A stretch of 64,000 bases of DNA from Mucilaginibacter sp. OK283 (GTDB lineage: Bacteria; Bacteroidota; Bacteroidia; Sphingobacteriales; Sphingobacteriaceae). Shown here in pieces: positions 54,272 through 63,532 of this stretch. The stretch spans positions 124,001-188,000 of the forward strand of contig NZ_FODR01000010.1 of the NCBI RefSeq assembly GCF_900110415.1. The letters run 5' to 3'. The notes under the pieces were generated by a model. It saw only the letters and a program-made list of their open reading frames with translations. It did not search any database and had not been told where the DNA came from. Both the position numbers and the translations under genes were made by a program. How positions within the stretch are numbered: position 1 is the first letter of the stretch; the number at the start of each line of letters is the position of its first letter.

Positions 54272-54304
54272 TACCTTTGCCCAACCTTAAAGCAGGGCAA
54301 AGGT
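54272..54304 (+). promoter_or_regulatory. Hairpin overlapping a -7 box before nuoJ
   Basis: TACCTTTG (54272-54279) matches TAnnTTTG. ACCTTTGCCC (54273-54282) pairs perfectly with GGGCAAAGGT (54295-54304) across a 12-base loop. The site may start a separate nuoJ-N transcript, attenuate read-through from nuoI, or both. Confidence 0.55.
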
Positions 54305-54321
54305 ATTTTGTAAATATAAAC

Positions 54322-54819
54322 ATGAGTACATTTTACTTCATCGCGTTTTTGTCCATATTCTTTTCGATATTGGTAATCTCGGCCAAAAATCCGGTACATA
54401 GTATCCTTTATCTTATACTTACCTTTTTTACGTTCACCATTCACTATATTTTACTGAATGCCCAGTTTTTGGCTATTGTAAATTTCATAGTGTACATGGG
54501 CGCTATCCTGGTATTGTTCCTGTATACCCTGATGCTCATTAACCTGAATAAGGAAAGCGAGCCGGTTAAACCGTTTATGATCAAAATAGCCGGTGTATTT
54601 GGCGGTGGCATTCTTGCTGTTGCAATTGCATCGTCATTAAAACTGGTTGCCACATCAAACCCGGTGGTACTGCAAAACCCCGACCTTGGGTTGGTGAAAA
54701 ACCTGGGTAAAGTATTGTTTAACGAATTTTTACTGCCATTTGAAGTATCGTCTGTATTGCTGTTATCGGCAATGGTAGGCGCTGTTTTGCTGGCTACAAA
54801 AGACCCTAAAACTACATAA
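54322..54819 (+). CDS. nuoJ: NADH-quinone oxidoreductase subunit J
   Basis: I chose the ATG at 54322 ([20 protein letters not shown]). The longer TTG-initiated frame reads through the hairpin. The 165-residue protein has five helices and the conserved [31 protein letters not shown]. Its stop shares a base with the nuoK start. Confidence 0.94.
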   Translation: MSTFYFIAFLSIFFSILVISAKNPVHSILYLILTFFTFTIHYILLNAQFLAIVNFIVYMGAILVLFLYTLMLINLNKESEPVKPFMIKIAGVFGGGILAVAIASSLKLVATSNPVVLQNPDLGLVKNLGKVLFNEFLLPFEVSSVLLLSAMVGAVLLATKDPKTT

Positions 54820-55148
54820 TGGAAAGTTTAACAAATACCATGCACGCGGTGCCGCTTAATCATTACATATTGTTAAGTGCCATTATTTTTTCGATTGGTG
54901 TAATGGGCGTATTAATCCGCCGTAATGCCATCGTGATTTTTATGTCGGTTGAGTTGATGCTGAACTCGGTAAACCTGTTGCTAACTGCATTTTCTGTTTA
55001 CAGGGGCGATGCTACCGGCCAGGTTTTCGTATTCTTTATTATGGCGCTGGCTGCTGCCGAAGTAGCTGTGGGCCTTGCTATCATCGTGATGATCTATAGG
55101 AACACAAATTCGATAGATATTAACGTGCTGAACAGACTGAAGTGGTAA
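54819..55148 (+). CDS. nuoK: NADH-quinone oxidoreductase subunit K
   Basis: The 109-residue three-helix subunit has [35 protein letters not shown] with the conserved Glu in helix 2, and [25 protein letters not shown]. The gap to nuoL (196 bases) holds AT-rich words and a repeat copy. Confidence 0.96.
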   Translation: MESLTNTMHAVPLNHYILLSAIIFSIGVMGVLIRRNAIVIFMSVELMLNSVNLLLTAFSVYRGDATGQVFVFFIMALAAAEVAVGLAIIVMIYRNTNSIDINVLNRLKW

Positions 55149-55212
55149 GGTGATTTTAGATTTCGGAATTTCGATTTCGGATTTTAGAATTATAACAAAT
55201 ATAAAACATACC

Positions 55213-55241
55213 GTCATTGCGAGGTACGAAGCAATCCCCGA
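55213..55241. repeat. Copy of the 29-bp repeat between nuoK and nuoL
   Basis: This segment is identical over 29 bases to 51538-51566. Its partner arm is degenerate: the following GGATTTGCA matches the first copy's loop, but then the sequence departs. Confidence 0.85.
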
Positions 55242-55344
55242 TAGGCAAACCGGATTTGCATTGGGAGAGAGTTTTAATCTGGCGACAGACGAATAAATAA
55301 ATTAAAAACGTATAACGTAGTACGTAAAACGTATAACTCAAAAC

Positions 55345-57255
55345 ATGAATCAATATATCTGGCTTATTCCCATATTACCGTTAGCCGGTTTTATTATTAA
55401 CGGACTTGGCCGTAATTCATTATCAAAAGGCGTAATAGGCTTTATTGGCAGTGCGCTGGTATTGGCATCGTTTGCCTTAAGCATTGCTGTTTTCTTCCAG
55501 GTAAAAGCAACCGGGGTAATTAACGTTAACTATTTCGATTGGATTAACGCGGGGCCCGTAAAAGTGCCTTTCGCGTTTCTTGTAGATCAATTGAGTTCTA
55601 TAATGTTGCTTATAATTACAGGTGTAGGTTTCCTGATCCACTTGTATTCTATTGGCTATATGCATGATGATAAAGGTTTCGGTAAGTTTTTCTCTTACCT
55701 GAACCTGTTTGTATTTTTCATGCTTTTACTGGTGATGGGCTCAAATTACATTATCATGTTTATAGGCTGGGAGGGTGTTGGTTTATGCTCATACCTGCTG
55801 ATAGGCTTCTGGTATACCAACCCAAGCTATGCGGATGCCGCCAAGAAGGCTTTTATCATGAACCGTATTGGCGATCTTGGCTTTTTAATGGGCGTATTCC
55901 TTATTATCTACGCTTTTGGCACTGTTGAATTTGCAACTCTTTTCCCTAAAGTAGCGGCAATGAAAGTTGGTGCTGCACCGCTTACAGCTATTGCTTTACT
56001 GCTGTTTGTGGGTGCAATGGGTAAATCGGCACAGTTACCGTTGTTTACCTGGTTACCGGATGCTATGGCCGGCCCTACACCGGTTTCGGCATTAATACAT
56101 GCTGCAACCATGGTAACAGCCGGTATATATATGATCGCCCGCTCAAACATTATTTATACACTATCCCCGTTTGCTATGGAAGCGGTTGCGATAGTAGGTT
56201 TAGCTACGGCCTTGTTTGCCGCGCTAATTGCTCTTACACAAACTGATATTAAAAAGGTACTGGCTTATTCAACTGTGTCGCAGTTGGGGTATATGTTTTT
56301 GGGCCTGGGCGTTGGCGCCTACACAGGTTCTTTCTTCCACGTGTTAACCCATGCCTTCTTTAAAGCTTTATTATTCCTTGGTGCAGGTTCTGTTATTCAC
56401 GCGGTAAGCGGCGAACAGGATATGCGTAAAATGGGTGGCTTGAAAGGTAAGTTGCCTGTTACTTTTATAACCATGCTGATTGGCACCATTGCGATATCTG
56501 GTATCCCGCCATTCTCTGGTTTCTTTTCAAAAGACGAAATTTTAGCCCACGCCTACGAACATAGCACTACATTTTATGTAATTGGTGTGTTTACAGCGAT
56601 GCTAACCTCTTTCTATATGTTCCGGATGATGTACCTTACCTTCTGGGGTAAATTCCGCGGAACCCATGAGCAGGAACATCATTTGCATGAGTCGCCGGCT
56701 ACCATGACTATTCCTTTGATTGTATTAGCTATATTATCCATCGTAGGTGGTTTAATAGGTGTGCCTGAAGTATTAGGCGGCCACCATGAGTTAGGGCAAT
56801 ACCTCGCGCCGGTATTTAAAGCATCAACTGCCGCGTTGCCAATGCATGAATTATCTGCAGGTACAGAAAAAGCATTGATGATAATTTCGGTAGCGTTAGC
56901 ATTTGCAGCATTAATTTATGCTTATGTTAAATATGTTAAAAACGGCCGCGTACCGGTGGCTGATACCGAAGAGCGCCCGGCACTAACCAGCTTATCATAC
57001 CATAAATTTTATGTTGATGAACTGTATGATTTTCTTATCCGCAAACCCCTGGATTTTCTGTCGACCTTCTTCTACAATGTAGTAGATAAAATGGGTATCG
57101 ACGGCCTGGTGAACGGGATTGGTAAAGGTACAATTGAAACCAGCAAAGGCTTGCGTTTACTGCAAACCGGTAATGTAGGTTTTTACATATTTGTAATGGT
57201 ACTGGGTATTATAGGCGTACTGCTGTATACCGTATTTGGATTAACTAAAGTATAA
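55345..57255 (+). CDS. nuoL: NADH-quinone oxidoreductase subunit L
   Basis: The 636-residue antiporter-like subunit has the Lys/Glu helices and family motifs GWEGVGLCSYLLIGFWY, GKSAQLPLFTWLPDAMAGPTPVSALIHAATMVTAG and THAFFKALLFLGAGSVIHA. The C-terminal lateral helix is present. It is one of three proton-pumping antiporter-like subunits. Confidence 0.97.
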   Translation: MNQYIWLIPILPLAGFIINGLGRNSLSKGVIGFIGSALVLASFALSIAVFFQVKATGVINVNYFDWINAGPVKVPFAFLVDQLSSIMLLIITGVGFLIHLYSIGYMHDDKGFGKFFSYLNLFVFFMLLLVMGSNYIIMFIGWEGVGLCSYLLIGFWYTNPSYADAAKKAFIMNRIGDLGFLMGVFLIIYAFGTVEFATLFPKVAAMKVGAAPLTAIALLLFVGAMGKSAQLPLFTWLPDAMAGPTPVSALIHAATMVTAGIYMIARSNIIYTLSPFAMEAVAIVGLATALFAALIALTQTDIKKVLAYSTVSQLGYMFLGLGVGAYTGSFFHVLTHAFFKALLFLGAGSVIHAVSGEQDMRKMGGLKGKLPVTFITMLIGTIAISGIPPFSGFFSKDEILAHAYEHSTTFYVIGVFTAMLTSFYMFRMMYLTFWGKFRGTHEQEHHLHESPATMTIPLIVLAILSIVGGLIGVPEVLGGHHELGQYLAPVFKASTAALPMHELSAGTEKALMIISVALAFAALIYAYVKYVKNGRVPVADTEERPALTSLSYHKFYVDELYDFLIRKPLDFLSTFFYNVVDKMGIDGLVNGIGKGTIETSKGLRLLQTGNVGFYIFVMVLGIIGVLLYTVFGLTKV

Positions 57256-57277
57256 ACGATAGCGTTTAAAACATAAA

Positions 57278-58753
57278 ATGACCGTTAGTATATTAATTTT
57301 TTTACCGGTAATTGCTGCAGTTATAGTAGCCTTTTTAAAAGGCAACACAGCTAAATATGCCGCCTTATTTTTTGCAATAGCCGAGCTGGCAGTAGCGGGC
57401 TTGTTTTTAAGCAAGTTTGTACCCGATGCAACTTCGCAGTTTGTTATAGATGCCCCATGGATACCAAGGTTAGGCATTTATTTTAAAGCGGGTATTGATG
57501 GGATTAGCATGATTGTAGTGTTACTTACGGTATTGCTTGTTCCGCTTATCATATTAAGTACATTTAAGCATGAGTACAAAAACGCGGGTGCTTTTTACGG
57601 CTTGATTTTGTTTATGCAGGCTGGCTTGTTGTTGGTGTTTACTGCGATGGATGGCTTTTTGTTTTACGTAGGATGGGAGGCTGCATTAATTCCAATTTAC
57701 TTTATATGCGCCCTTTGGGGTGGCGAAAACCGTATCCGCATTACGCTTAAGTTCTTTATCTACACGTTTGCAGGTTCGTTGTTTATGTTGGTGGCCATCA
57801 TCTACCTGTACCTGCAATCACCAACAAAAACATTTGATATACATGCCTTTTACACTTTAAAATTAGGCACTCAGCAGCAATCATGGGTGTTTTTGGCGTT
57901 CTTTTTGGCATTTGCCATTAAGATGCCTGTATTCCCCTTCCATACCTGGCAGCCCGATACTTATACAGAAGCCCCAACCGGCGGTACCATGATGTTATCA
58001 GGTATTATGCTTAAGATGGGTGTATATGGCGCTATTCGCTGGATGATCCCAAATGCACCTGCAGGTCTTGACCACTGGCAGGCCATTATAACTACACTGG
58101 CGGTTATAGGCGTCGTTTATGCATCGATTATTGCTTTTAAGCAAACTGACGGCAAACGTTTGGTAGCTTATTCATCTATTGCGCACGTTGGCTTAATTGC
58201 CGCAGGCATATTTACATGGAGCCAGCAGGGCGTACAGGGAGCGTTGGTGCAGATGCTTAACCACGGTATAAACGTTGTTGGTATGTTTTTTATTTGGGAT
58301 ATCATCAGCACCCGTTTAAACACCCGCGAGATAGGAAATCTTGGTGGTATTGCTAAAGTAGCACCTAAATTTTCCATAGCGTTTTTAATTATTGTATTGG
58401 GTACAGTAGGTCTGCCGTTAACCAATGGTTTTGTAGGCGAGTTTTTATTGTTAGATGGGGTGTTTCAGTATAGCGCATTCCATTACATGAATATTGCTTT
58501 GGCTGTTATTGCCGGTACAACCATTATTTTAGGTGCGGTTTATATGCTGCGCATGTACAAAAATGTAATGCAGGGCGAAACCAATGAATTAACTACCAAT
58601 TTTAAAGATATCAGCGGATCTGAGCAATTAGTACTTGGTATTATCTGCGTATTAATAATTGGTATAGGTATTTATCCGCAACCTATTTTGCACATATCTG
58701 AGGCGGCTGTTACTAATTTGATAAATACTTTGAATACAAAACCAGCCTTTTAA
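57278..58753 (+). CDS. nuoM: NADH-quinone oxidoreductase subunit M
   Basis: The 491-residue antiporter-like subunit has the conserved GWEAALIPIYFICALWGGENR, IKMPVFPFHTWQPDTYTEAPTGGTMM and MLNHGINVVGMFFIWD. It starts 22 bases after nuoL. Confidence 0.97.
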   Translation: MTVSILIFLPVIAAVIVAFLKGNTAKYAALFFAIAELAVAGLFLSKFVPDATSQFVIDAPWIPRLGIYFKAGIDGISMIVVLLTVLLVPLIILSTFKHEYKNAGAFYGLILFMQAGLLLVFTAMDGFLFYVGWEAALIPIYFICALWGGENRIRITLKFFIYTFAGSLFMLVAIIYLYLQSPTKTFDIHAFYTLKLGTQQQSWVFLAFFLAFAIKMPVFPFHTWQPDTYTEAPTGGTMMLSGIMLKMGVYGAIRWMIPNAPAGLDHWQAIITTLAVIGVVYASIIAFKQTDGKRLVAYSSIAHVGLIAAGIFTWSQQGVQGALVQMLNHGINVVGMFFIWDIISTRLNTREIGNLGGIAKVAPKFSIAFLIIVLGTVGLPLTNGFVGEFLLLDGVFQYSAFHYMNIALAVIAGTTIILGAVYMLRMYKNVMQGETNELTTNFKDISGSEQLVLGIICVLIIGIGIYPQPILHISEAAVTNLINTLNTKPAF

Positions 58754-58808
58754 TGCTGGCTGCGCGCATTTAGAGTTTAGAATTTGGCTTTTAGAATTTA
58801 TTAAAAAC

Positions 58809-60191
58809 ATGACTACTTTAATCATCATATCTGTTTTACCGATAGTGTTGCTGTACCTTGGCTTGTACAAGGTTTCAAAGGCATTATTACCTGTTACCAT
58901 TGTTGGTTTGCTTGCTGCGCTGGCTTGCGCCGTGGCGGAGTATAAAAGGCCCGATACCACAATCCCTACTTTTCATGGTATGATGATGTTTAATAATTTC
59001 TCTGTTGTATTTTCATCAATAGTTATAATAACAACCATTTTAATCCTGCTGTTATCAGCCGGATATTTTGAGAAGATAAGTAACCACGTTGCCGAGTATT
59101 ACGCTATTATCCTGTTTTCATTAACAGGGATTATAGTAATGGTTTCTTACTACAACCTAACGATGATGTTTATTGGTATCGAAATCATGTCGGTAAGTTT
59201 ATACATACTGGCGGGCATCAAGAAGAGCGATTTTGCATCAAACGAGGCGGCATTAAAATATTTCCTGATGGGGGCGTTCTCAACAGGTTTCTTATTGTTT
59301 GGTATTACTTTGCTTTACGGCACAACAGGCTCTTTTAGCCTGGAGGTTATTAATGATTGGGTTGTTGCGCATCCACACGCGGATCCTATGTTTTATACAG
59401 GCATAGGGCTTATTATTGTTGGGCTATGTTTTAAAGTAGGCGCTGCGCCTTTCCATTTCTGGACGCCAGACGTTTACGAAGGCTCGCCAACCCTTATAAC
59501 GGCTTTCATGTCTACGGTGGTTAAAACTGCAGGCTTTGCTGCATTCCTGCGTTTGTTTTCGGTATGCTTCGCGCCGCTATCTGATTTCTGGACACCAATT
59601 TTACTGGTTATCACTGTAGCAACATTATTTATAGGCAACATTACTGCATTATATCAGCAAAGCTTTAAAAGGATGCTTGCTTTTTCAAGTATCTCGCATG
59701 CTGGTTACCTGCTTTTTGCAATTGTTGCTTTAGGCGCAAGTTCGGCTAATTCGGTATTTATTTATGCAACTGCCTATTCTGTTGCATCCATTGTAGCATT
59801 TGGTGCCCTTATTTTAGTGCAGCAACAAAGCGGCAGCGATAATTTTGAGAGTTTTAACGGCCTTGCAAAAAAGAATCCCTTCCTGGCATTAGTACTTACT
59901 GTTGCCATGCTTTCATTGGCCGGTATCCCGCTTACTGCAGGCTTTATGGGTAAGTTTTATATGTTTACCGGTGCGCTTGCTAAATACCAGTTTTGGCTGG
60001 TTATAGTAGCTGTTGTAAACGCAATCATCAGTATTTTCTACTACTTCAGGGTTATTGTGGCCATGTACTTCAGGGCGGCAGATAGGGCCGAGCTGGTGGT
60101 GCCGGCTTACTATAAAATTGTTTTTGCTATTTCGGCATTGGCAACTATCATCATCGGTGTTTACCCTGATTTTATTTCCTATTTCATTTAA
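58809..60191 (+). CDS. nuoN: NADH-quinone oxidoreductase subunit N
   Basis: The 460-residue antiporter-like subunit has GIEIMSVSLYILAGIKKSD, KVGAAPFHFWTPDVYEGSPTLITAFMSTVVK and FKRMLAFSSISHAGYLL. It closes the complex I set. The 55-base gap before it holds TTTAGAGTTTAGAATTT-type words. Confidence 0.97.
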   Translation: MTTLIIISVLPIVLLYLGLYKVSKALLPVTIVGLLAALACAVAEYKRPDTTIPTFHGMMMFNNFSVVFSSIVIITTILILLLSAGYFEKISNHVAEYYAIILFSLTGIIVMVSYYNLTMMFIGIEIMSVSLYILAGIKKSDFASNEAALKYFLMGAFSTGFLLFGITLLYGTTGSFSLEVINDWVVAHPHADPMFYTGIGLIIVGLCFKVGAAPFHFWTPDVYEGSPTLITAFMSTVVKTAGFAAFLRLFSVCFAPLSDFWTPILLVITVATLFIGNITALYQQSFKRMLAFSSISHAGYLLFAIVALGASSANSVFIYATAYSVASIVAFGALILVQQQSGSDNFESFNGLAKKNPFLALVLTVAMLSLAGIPLTAGFMGKFYMFTGALAKYQFWLVIVAVVNAIISIFYYFRVIVAMYFRAADRAELVVPAYYKIVFAISALATIIIGVYPDFISYFI

Positions 60192-60246
60192 TAGTAACTG
60201 GGTACTGCAAATTGATATAATATTTGTAGTTTTACAGATATAGTGA

Positions 60247-60894
60247 ATGGAAAGTTTTTGGGATTACCTTCAAAATTTAACGGACGCTCAATCCATCATA
60301 AGTAGGGGAGGTTTTTATTTCCTGCTTGTTGTTGTTTTTGCTGAAACCGGGTTGTTTTTTGGTTTTTTTTTGCCAGGAGACTATTTGTTATTTATGGCAG
60401 GCTTGTTGTGTTCTGCAGGCAAGGTTGACGTAAATATATCTACATTGGTGTTATCGCTCATTGCAGCAGGCATATTAGGAAATTTTACGGGATATTGGTT
60501 TGGTCATCGAACGGGGCCTGTATTGTTCAATAGAAACGACTCGCTGTTTTTTAAGAAGCGATATGTGATACTGGCCAGCGACTTTTATAACAAATACGGC
60601 GGTATGGCTTTGATTTTGGGCAGATTTTTCCCTATCGTTAGGACATTTGCCCCTATATTTGCAGGTGTTGTTAAAGTTGATCTTAAAAAGTTTGCTTTAT
60701 ACAACCTTGTTGGTTGCGTAGCATGGGTGTGCACTTTTACCTTGGGCGGTTTTTTTTTAGGAAAACGGTTCCCGCAGTTAAAGGATTACATGCAGTATGT
60801 AGTTTTGGGGCTTATAGTAATTACTACCATACCCCTTGTTGTTGCTTACGTACGGAAGAAAATTGCAGAGAATAAAGAACAGAATATTAGATAA
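60247..60894 (+). CDS. DedA family membrane protein
   Basis: The 215-residue protein has the DedA/SNARE-assoc. core: VFAETGLFFGFFLPGDYLLFMAG, GNFTGYWFGHRTGP, ALILGRFFPIVRTFAPIFAGV and a C-terminal helix pair. DedA proteins are lipid or proton-linked membrane proteins. Members of this superfamily flip undecaprenyl phosphate. The exact substrate is not readable. Confidence 0.9.
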   Translation: MESFWDYLQNLTDAQSIISRGGFYFLLVVVFAETGLFFGFFLPGDYLLFMAGLLCSAGKVDVNISTLVLSLIAAGILGNFTGYWFGHRTGPVLFNRNDSLFFKKRYVILASDFYNKYGGMALILGRFFPIVRTFAPIFAGVVKVDLKKFALYNLVGCVAWVCTFTLGGFFLGKRFPQLKDYMQYVVLGLIVITTIPLVVAYVRKKIAENKEQNIR

Positions 60895-60915
60895 TAAATA
60901 TACTACAAATACCAA

Positions 60916-61461
60916 ATGAGTACACAACATCCATGGCACCAGGTTTCTCCAGGGGATAATATGCCCGAAATTGTTAATGCGATAATTGAAATACCTAAAG
61001 GCTCAAAAGCCAAATATGAAATTGATAAAGAATCTGGTTTATTAAAATTGGACCGTGTGTTATTTTCATCGGTGATGTATCCTGCCAACTACGGCTTTAT
61101 ACCGCAAACATATTGTGATGATAAAGATCCGTTGGATATACTGGTGCTCTGTTCAATTGATGTTTTCCCGATGTCGATAATAGAAGCAAAAGTAGTAGGC
61201 GTGATGCACATGGTTGACAATGGCGAACAGGATGACAAAATAATTGCGGTGGCAAAAAATGATATGTCGGTTAATTATATTAACGACCTGAATGAATTGC
61301 CGCCACACGCCATGACAGAGATTGTACGTTTTTTTAAAGATTACAAGAAACTGGAAGGCAAAAACGTAACTATCGAACATTTATTAGGTGTGCGTTACGC
61401 ACATAAGGTAATAAAAGAGAGTTTGGAATTGTATAAGTCTACTTTTCCTGTCACGCAATAA
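60916..61461 (+). CDS. ppa: Inorganic pyrophosphatase, family I
   Basis: The 181-residue soluble enzyme has [47 protein letters not shown] and [16 protein letters not shown], the metal-binding Asp set of family I. It hydrolyses pyrophosphate from biosynthesis. It starts 21 bases after the DedA stop, and its own stop precedes the next start by 7 bases. Confidence 0.96.
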   Translation: MSTQHPWHQVSPGDNMPEIVNAIIEIPKGSKAKYEIDKESGLLKLDRVLFSSVMYPANYGFIPQTYCDDKDPLDILVLCSIDVFPMSIIEAKVVGVMHMVDNGEQDDKIIAVAKNDMSVNYINDLNELPPHAMTEIVRFFKDYKKLEGKNVTIEHLLGVRYAHKVIKESLELYKSTFPVTQ

Positions 61462-61468
61462 TTAATAG

Positions 61469-62809
61469 ATGGACCCCGCGCATTACGAAATAAGTACCTT
61501 TTATTTAATTGCAACCGTATTCCTGGTTTTGCTCAACGGTTTTTTTGTAGCCGCAGAGTTTGCCATGGTAAGGGTACGGGGTTCACAAATTGAAATTAAA
61601 GCAAAATCGGGCAGCGGAGTAGCAAAAGTTGCTCGCGGTATACTGCATAACCTTGATGGATACCTGGCTGCTACCCAGTTGGGTATTACCATTGCCTCGC
61701 TGGCGCTTGGCGTAGTGGGCGAAGAGGTTGCCACTAACATTGTTATCCGTGCATTTTTAGCTGTAGGTATAACACTGTCAAGCGGGTTTATTACCGCCAG
61801 TCATATTTTGGCTTTTACTTTTATCACCGTATTGCATATTGTATTTGGCGAGCTTGCTCCCAAATCTATTGCTATTCAAAAGTCGGTTCGTACGGTGCTG
61901 GCCATTTCGCTGCCGCTTAGGTTTTTCTTTGTGTTTTTTAAACCTTTGATTTGGGTACTGAACGGCTTTGCCAATTTTATTTTAGGGCTTTTAGGTATAA
62001 ATACTTTAGAGGGGGGTGAAGCACACCACAGTTCTGAAGAATTACAATACCTGCTTGAACAGGGAAAAGAATCGGGCGCATTGGATTCAAACGAACATGA
62101 GCTGATCCAGAACGTTTTTGATTTTAACGAACGTGTAGTTAAAAATATCATGGTGCCGCGTACCAAAATTTCGGGCATCGATATCAGTTCAACCAGGCAG
62201 GAACTGCTGGATATGATCATTGATGAAGGCTATTCTCGAATGCCTGTTTATGACGACGTTATAGATAAAATTATAGGCATTGTACACGCCAAAGATATTT
62301 TGCCGCTGCTGGCACGCGACGAGGAAATTGTGTTGAAAAATATAATCCGCAAGCCATACTTCATCCCCGAAACCAAAAAGATCAACGATCTGATGGCCGA
62401 ACTGCAACAAAAACGTATCCAGATAGCCATAGTGCTTGATGAGTTTGGCGGAACAGCGGGGATGGTTACCCTGGAAGATATTGTGGAAGAACTGGTAGGT
62501 GAGATACAGGATGAATACGATGAGGAAAAACCAATTGTAGAAAAAGTTAATGAGCGCGAGTTTATTGTAAATGCCCTTGCGCCCATATATGACGTAAACG
62601 AACACCTACCCCATGACTTGCCCGAAGATGGCGACTTTGATACTGTAAGCGGCTGGCTGGGCGACATATTCGGTAAAATTCCGGATGTTGGCGAGCAAAA
62701 GGAATCAAATGGCTATAATATTACGGTGCTGCGCAAATCAGACCAGAATATTGAATCTGTGAAACTGGAATTGCTGATAAATGAAGAAGATGCTGTAGAT
62801 TTACATTAA
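61469..62809 (+). CDS. CNNM/CorC-type transmembrane CBS protein
   Basis: The 446-residue protein has a DUF21/CNNM membrane domain with four helices (about 10-190), two CBS domains (about 215-335: MVPRTKISGIDISSTRQELLDMI, RMPVYDDVIDKIIGIVHAKDIL, IQIAIVLDEFGGTAGMVTLEDIVEELVGEIQDEYD) and a transporter-associated CorC_HlyC domain at the C-terminus. Relatives act in magnesium efflux. The hemolysin label for this family is historical. Confidence 0.93.
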   Translation: MDPAHYEISTFYLIATVFLVLLNGFFVAAEFAMVRVRGSQIEIKAKSGSGVAKVARGILHNLDGYLAATQLGITIASLALGVVGEEVATNIVIRAFLAVGITLSSGFITASHILAFTFITVLHIVFGELAPKSIAIQKSVRTVLAISLPLRFFFVFFKPLIWVLNGFANFILGLLGINTLEGGEAHHSSEELQYLLEQGKESGALDSNEHELIQNVFDFNERVVKNIMVPRTKISGIDISSTRQELLDMIIDEGYSRMPVYDDVIDKIIGIVHAKDILPLLARDEEIVLKNIIRKPYFIPETKKINDLMAELQQKRIQIAIVLDEFGGTAGMVTLEDIVEELVGEIQDEYDEEKPIVEKVNEREFIVNALAPIYDVNEHLPHDLPEDGDFDTVSGWLGDIFGKIPDVGEQKESNGYNITVLRKSDQNIESVKLELLINEEDAVDLH

Positions 62810-62821
62810 TCTGCTTAGCCA

Positions 62822-63532
62822 ATGCATCTTTTTTATACACCTGATATCGCCCCCTCGCACCCTCAATATTTTCTAAGTGAAGAAGAGAGCAAGCATGCTA
62901 TACGTGTTTTGCGGCTGGAGGCAGGTGACGAAGTTCAACTGATTGACGGCCGCGGCGGATTTTATAATGCGGTTATTCACGATGCGCATCCTAAACGTAC
63001 CATCCTCAATATTACTTCTGTTACTCCGGAGTTTAATAAACGGAACCATTACCTGCACATAGCTGTAGCACCCACCAAAAATATCGAGCGCCTGGAATGG
63101 TTTTTAGAAAAAGCCACCGAAATTGGTATTGATGAAATATCGCTTATCATTACCCAGCGTTCTGAGCGTAAGGAAGCCAAAGTTGACAGGCTTAACAAGA
63201 TTATTACCGCTGCTATCAAGCAATCGTTAAAAGCATACCATCCTGTACTAAATGATGCGGTTAAATTTAACCAGCTGTTAGCTCTACCTTTTGATGGACA
63301 AAGGTTTATTGCTCATTGTGAACCGGGCGATAAGCTCGATTTGCGTAAAGTAATAAACCCACAGGGGCGTTATTTAATATTGATAGGACCTGAGGGTGAT
63401 TTTAGTCCTGCCGAAATTGAGCTGGCTTTGGAAAGCGGCTTTAAACCGATAACTTTGGGTGAGGCCAGGTTGCGTACCGAAACCGCTGCCCTGGAGGCCT
63501 GCTTTGAGGTTAATTTTTTAAACCGGCTATGA
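62822..63532 (+). CDS. rsmE: 16S rRNA (uracil1498-N3)-methyltransferase
   Basis: The 236-residue SPOUT enzyme has the N-terminal PUA-like part (HAIRVLRLEAGDEVQLIDGRGG) and the SAM knot (LILIGPEGDFSPAEIELALESGF, LGEARLRTETAALEA). It overlaps the next start by 4 bases (ATGA). Confidence 0.95.
   Translation: MHLFYTPDIAPSHPQYFLSEEESKHAIRVLRLEAGDEVQLIDGRGGFYNAVIHDAHPKRTILNITSVTPEFNKRNHYLHIAVAPTKNIERLEWFLEKATEIGIDEISLIITQRSERKEAKVDRLNKIITAAIKQSLKAYHPVLNDAVKFNQLLALPFDGQRFIAHCEPGDKLDLRKVINPQGRYLILIGPEGDFSPAEIELALESGFKPITLGEARLRTETAALEACFEVNFLNRL

Noticed and set aside
61469-62809. Hemolysin
   Set aside because: The domain layout (DUF21, two CBS, CorC_HlyC) is that of ion-transport CNNM/CorC proteins. 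There is no toxin feature.
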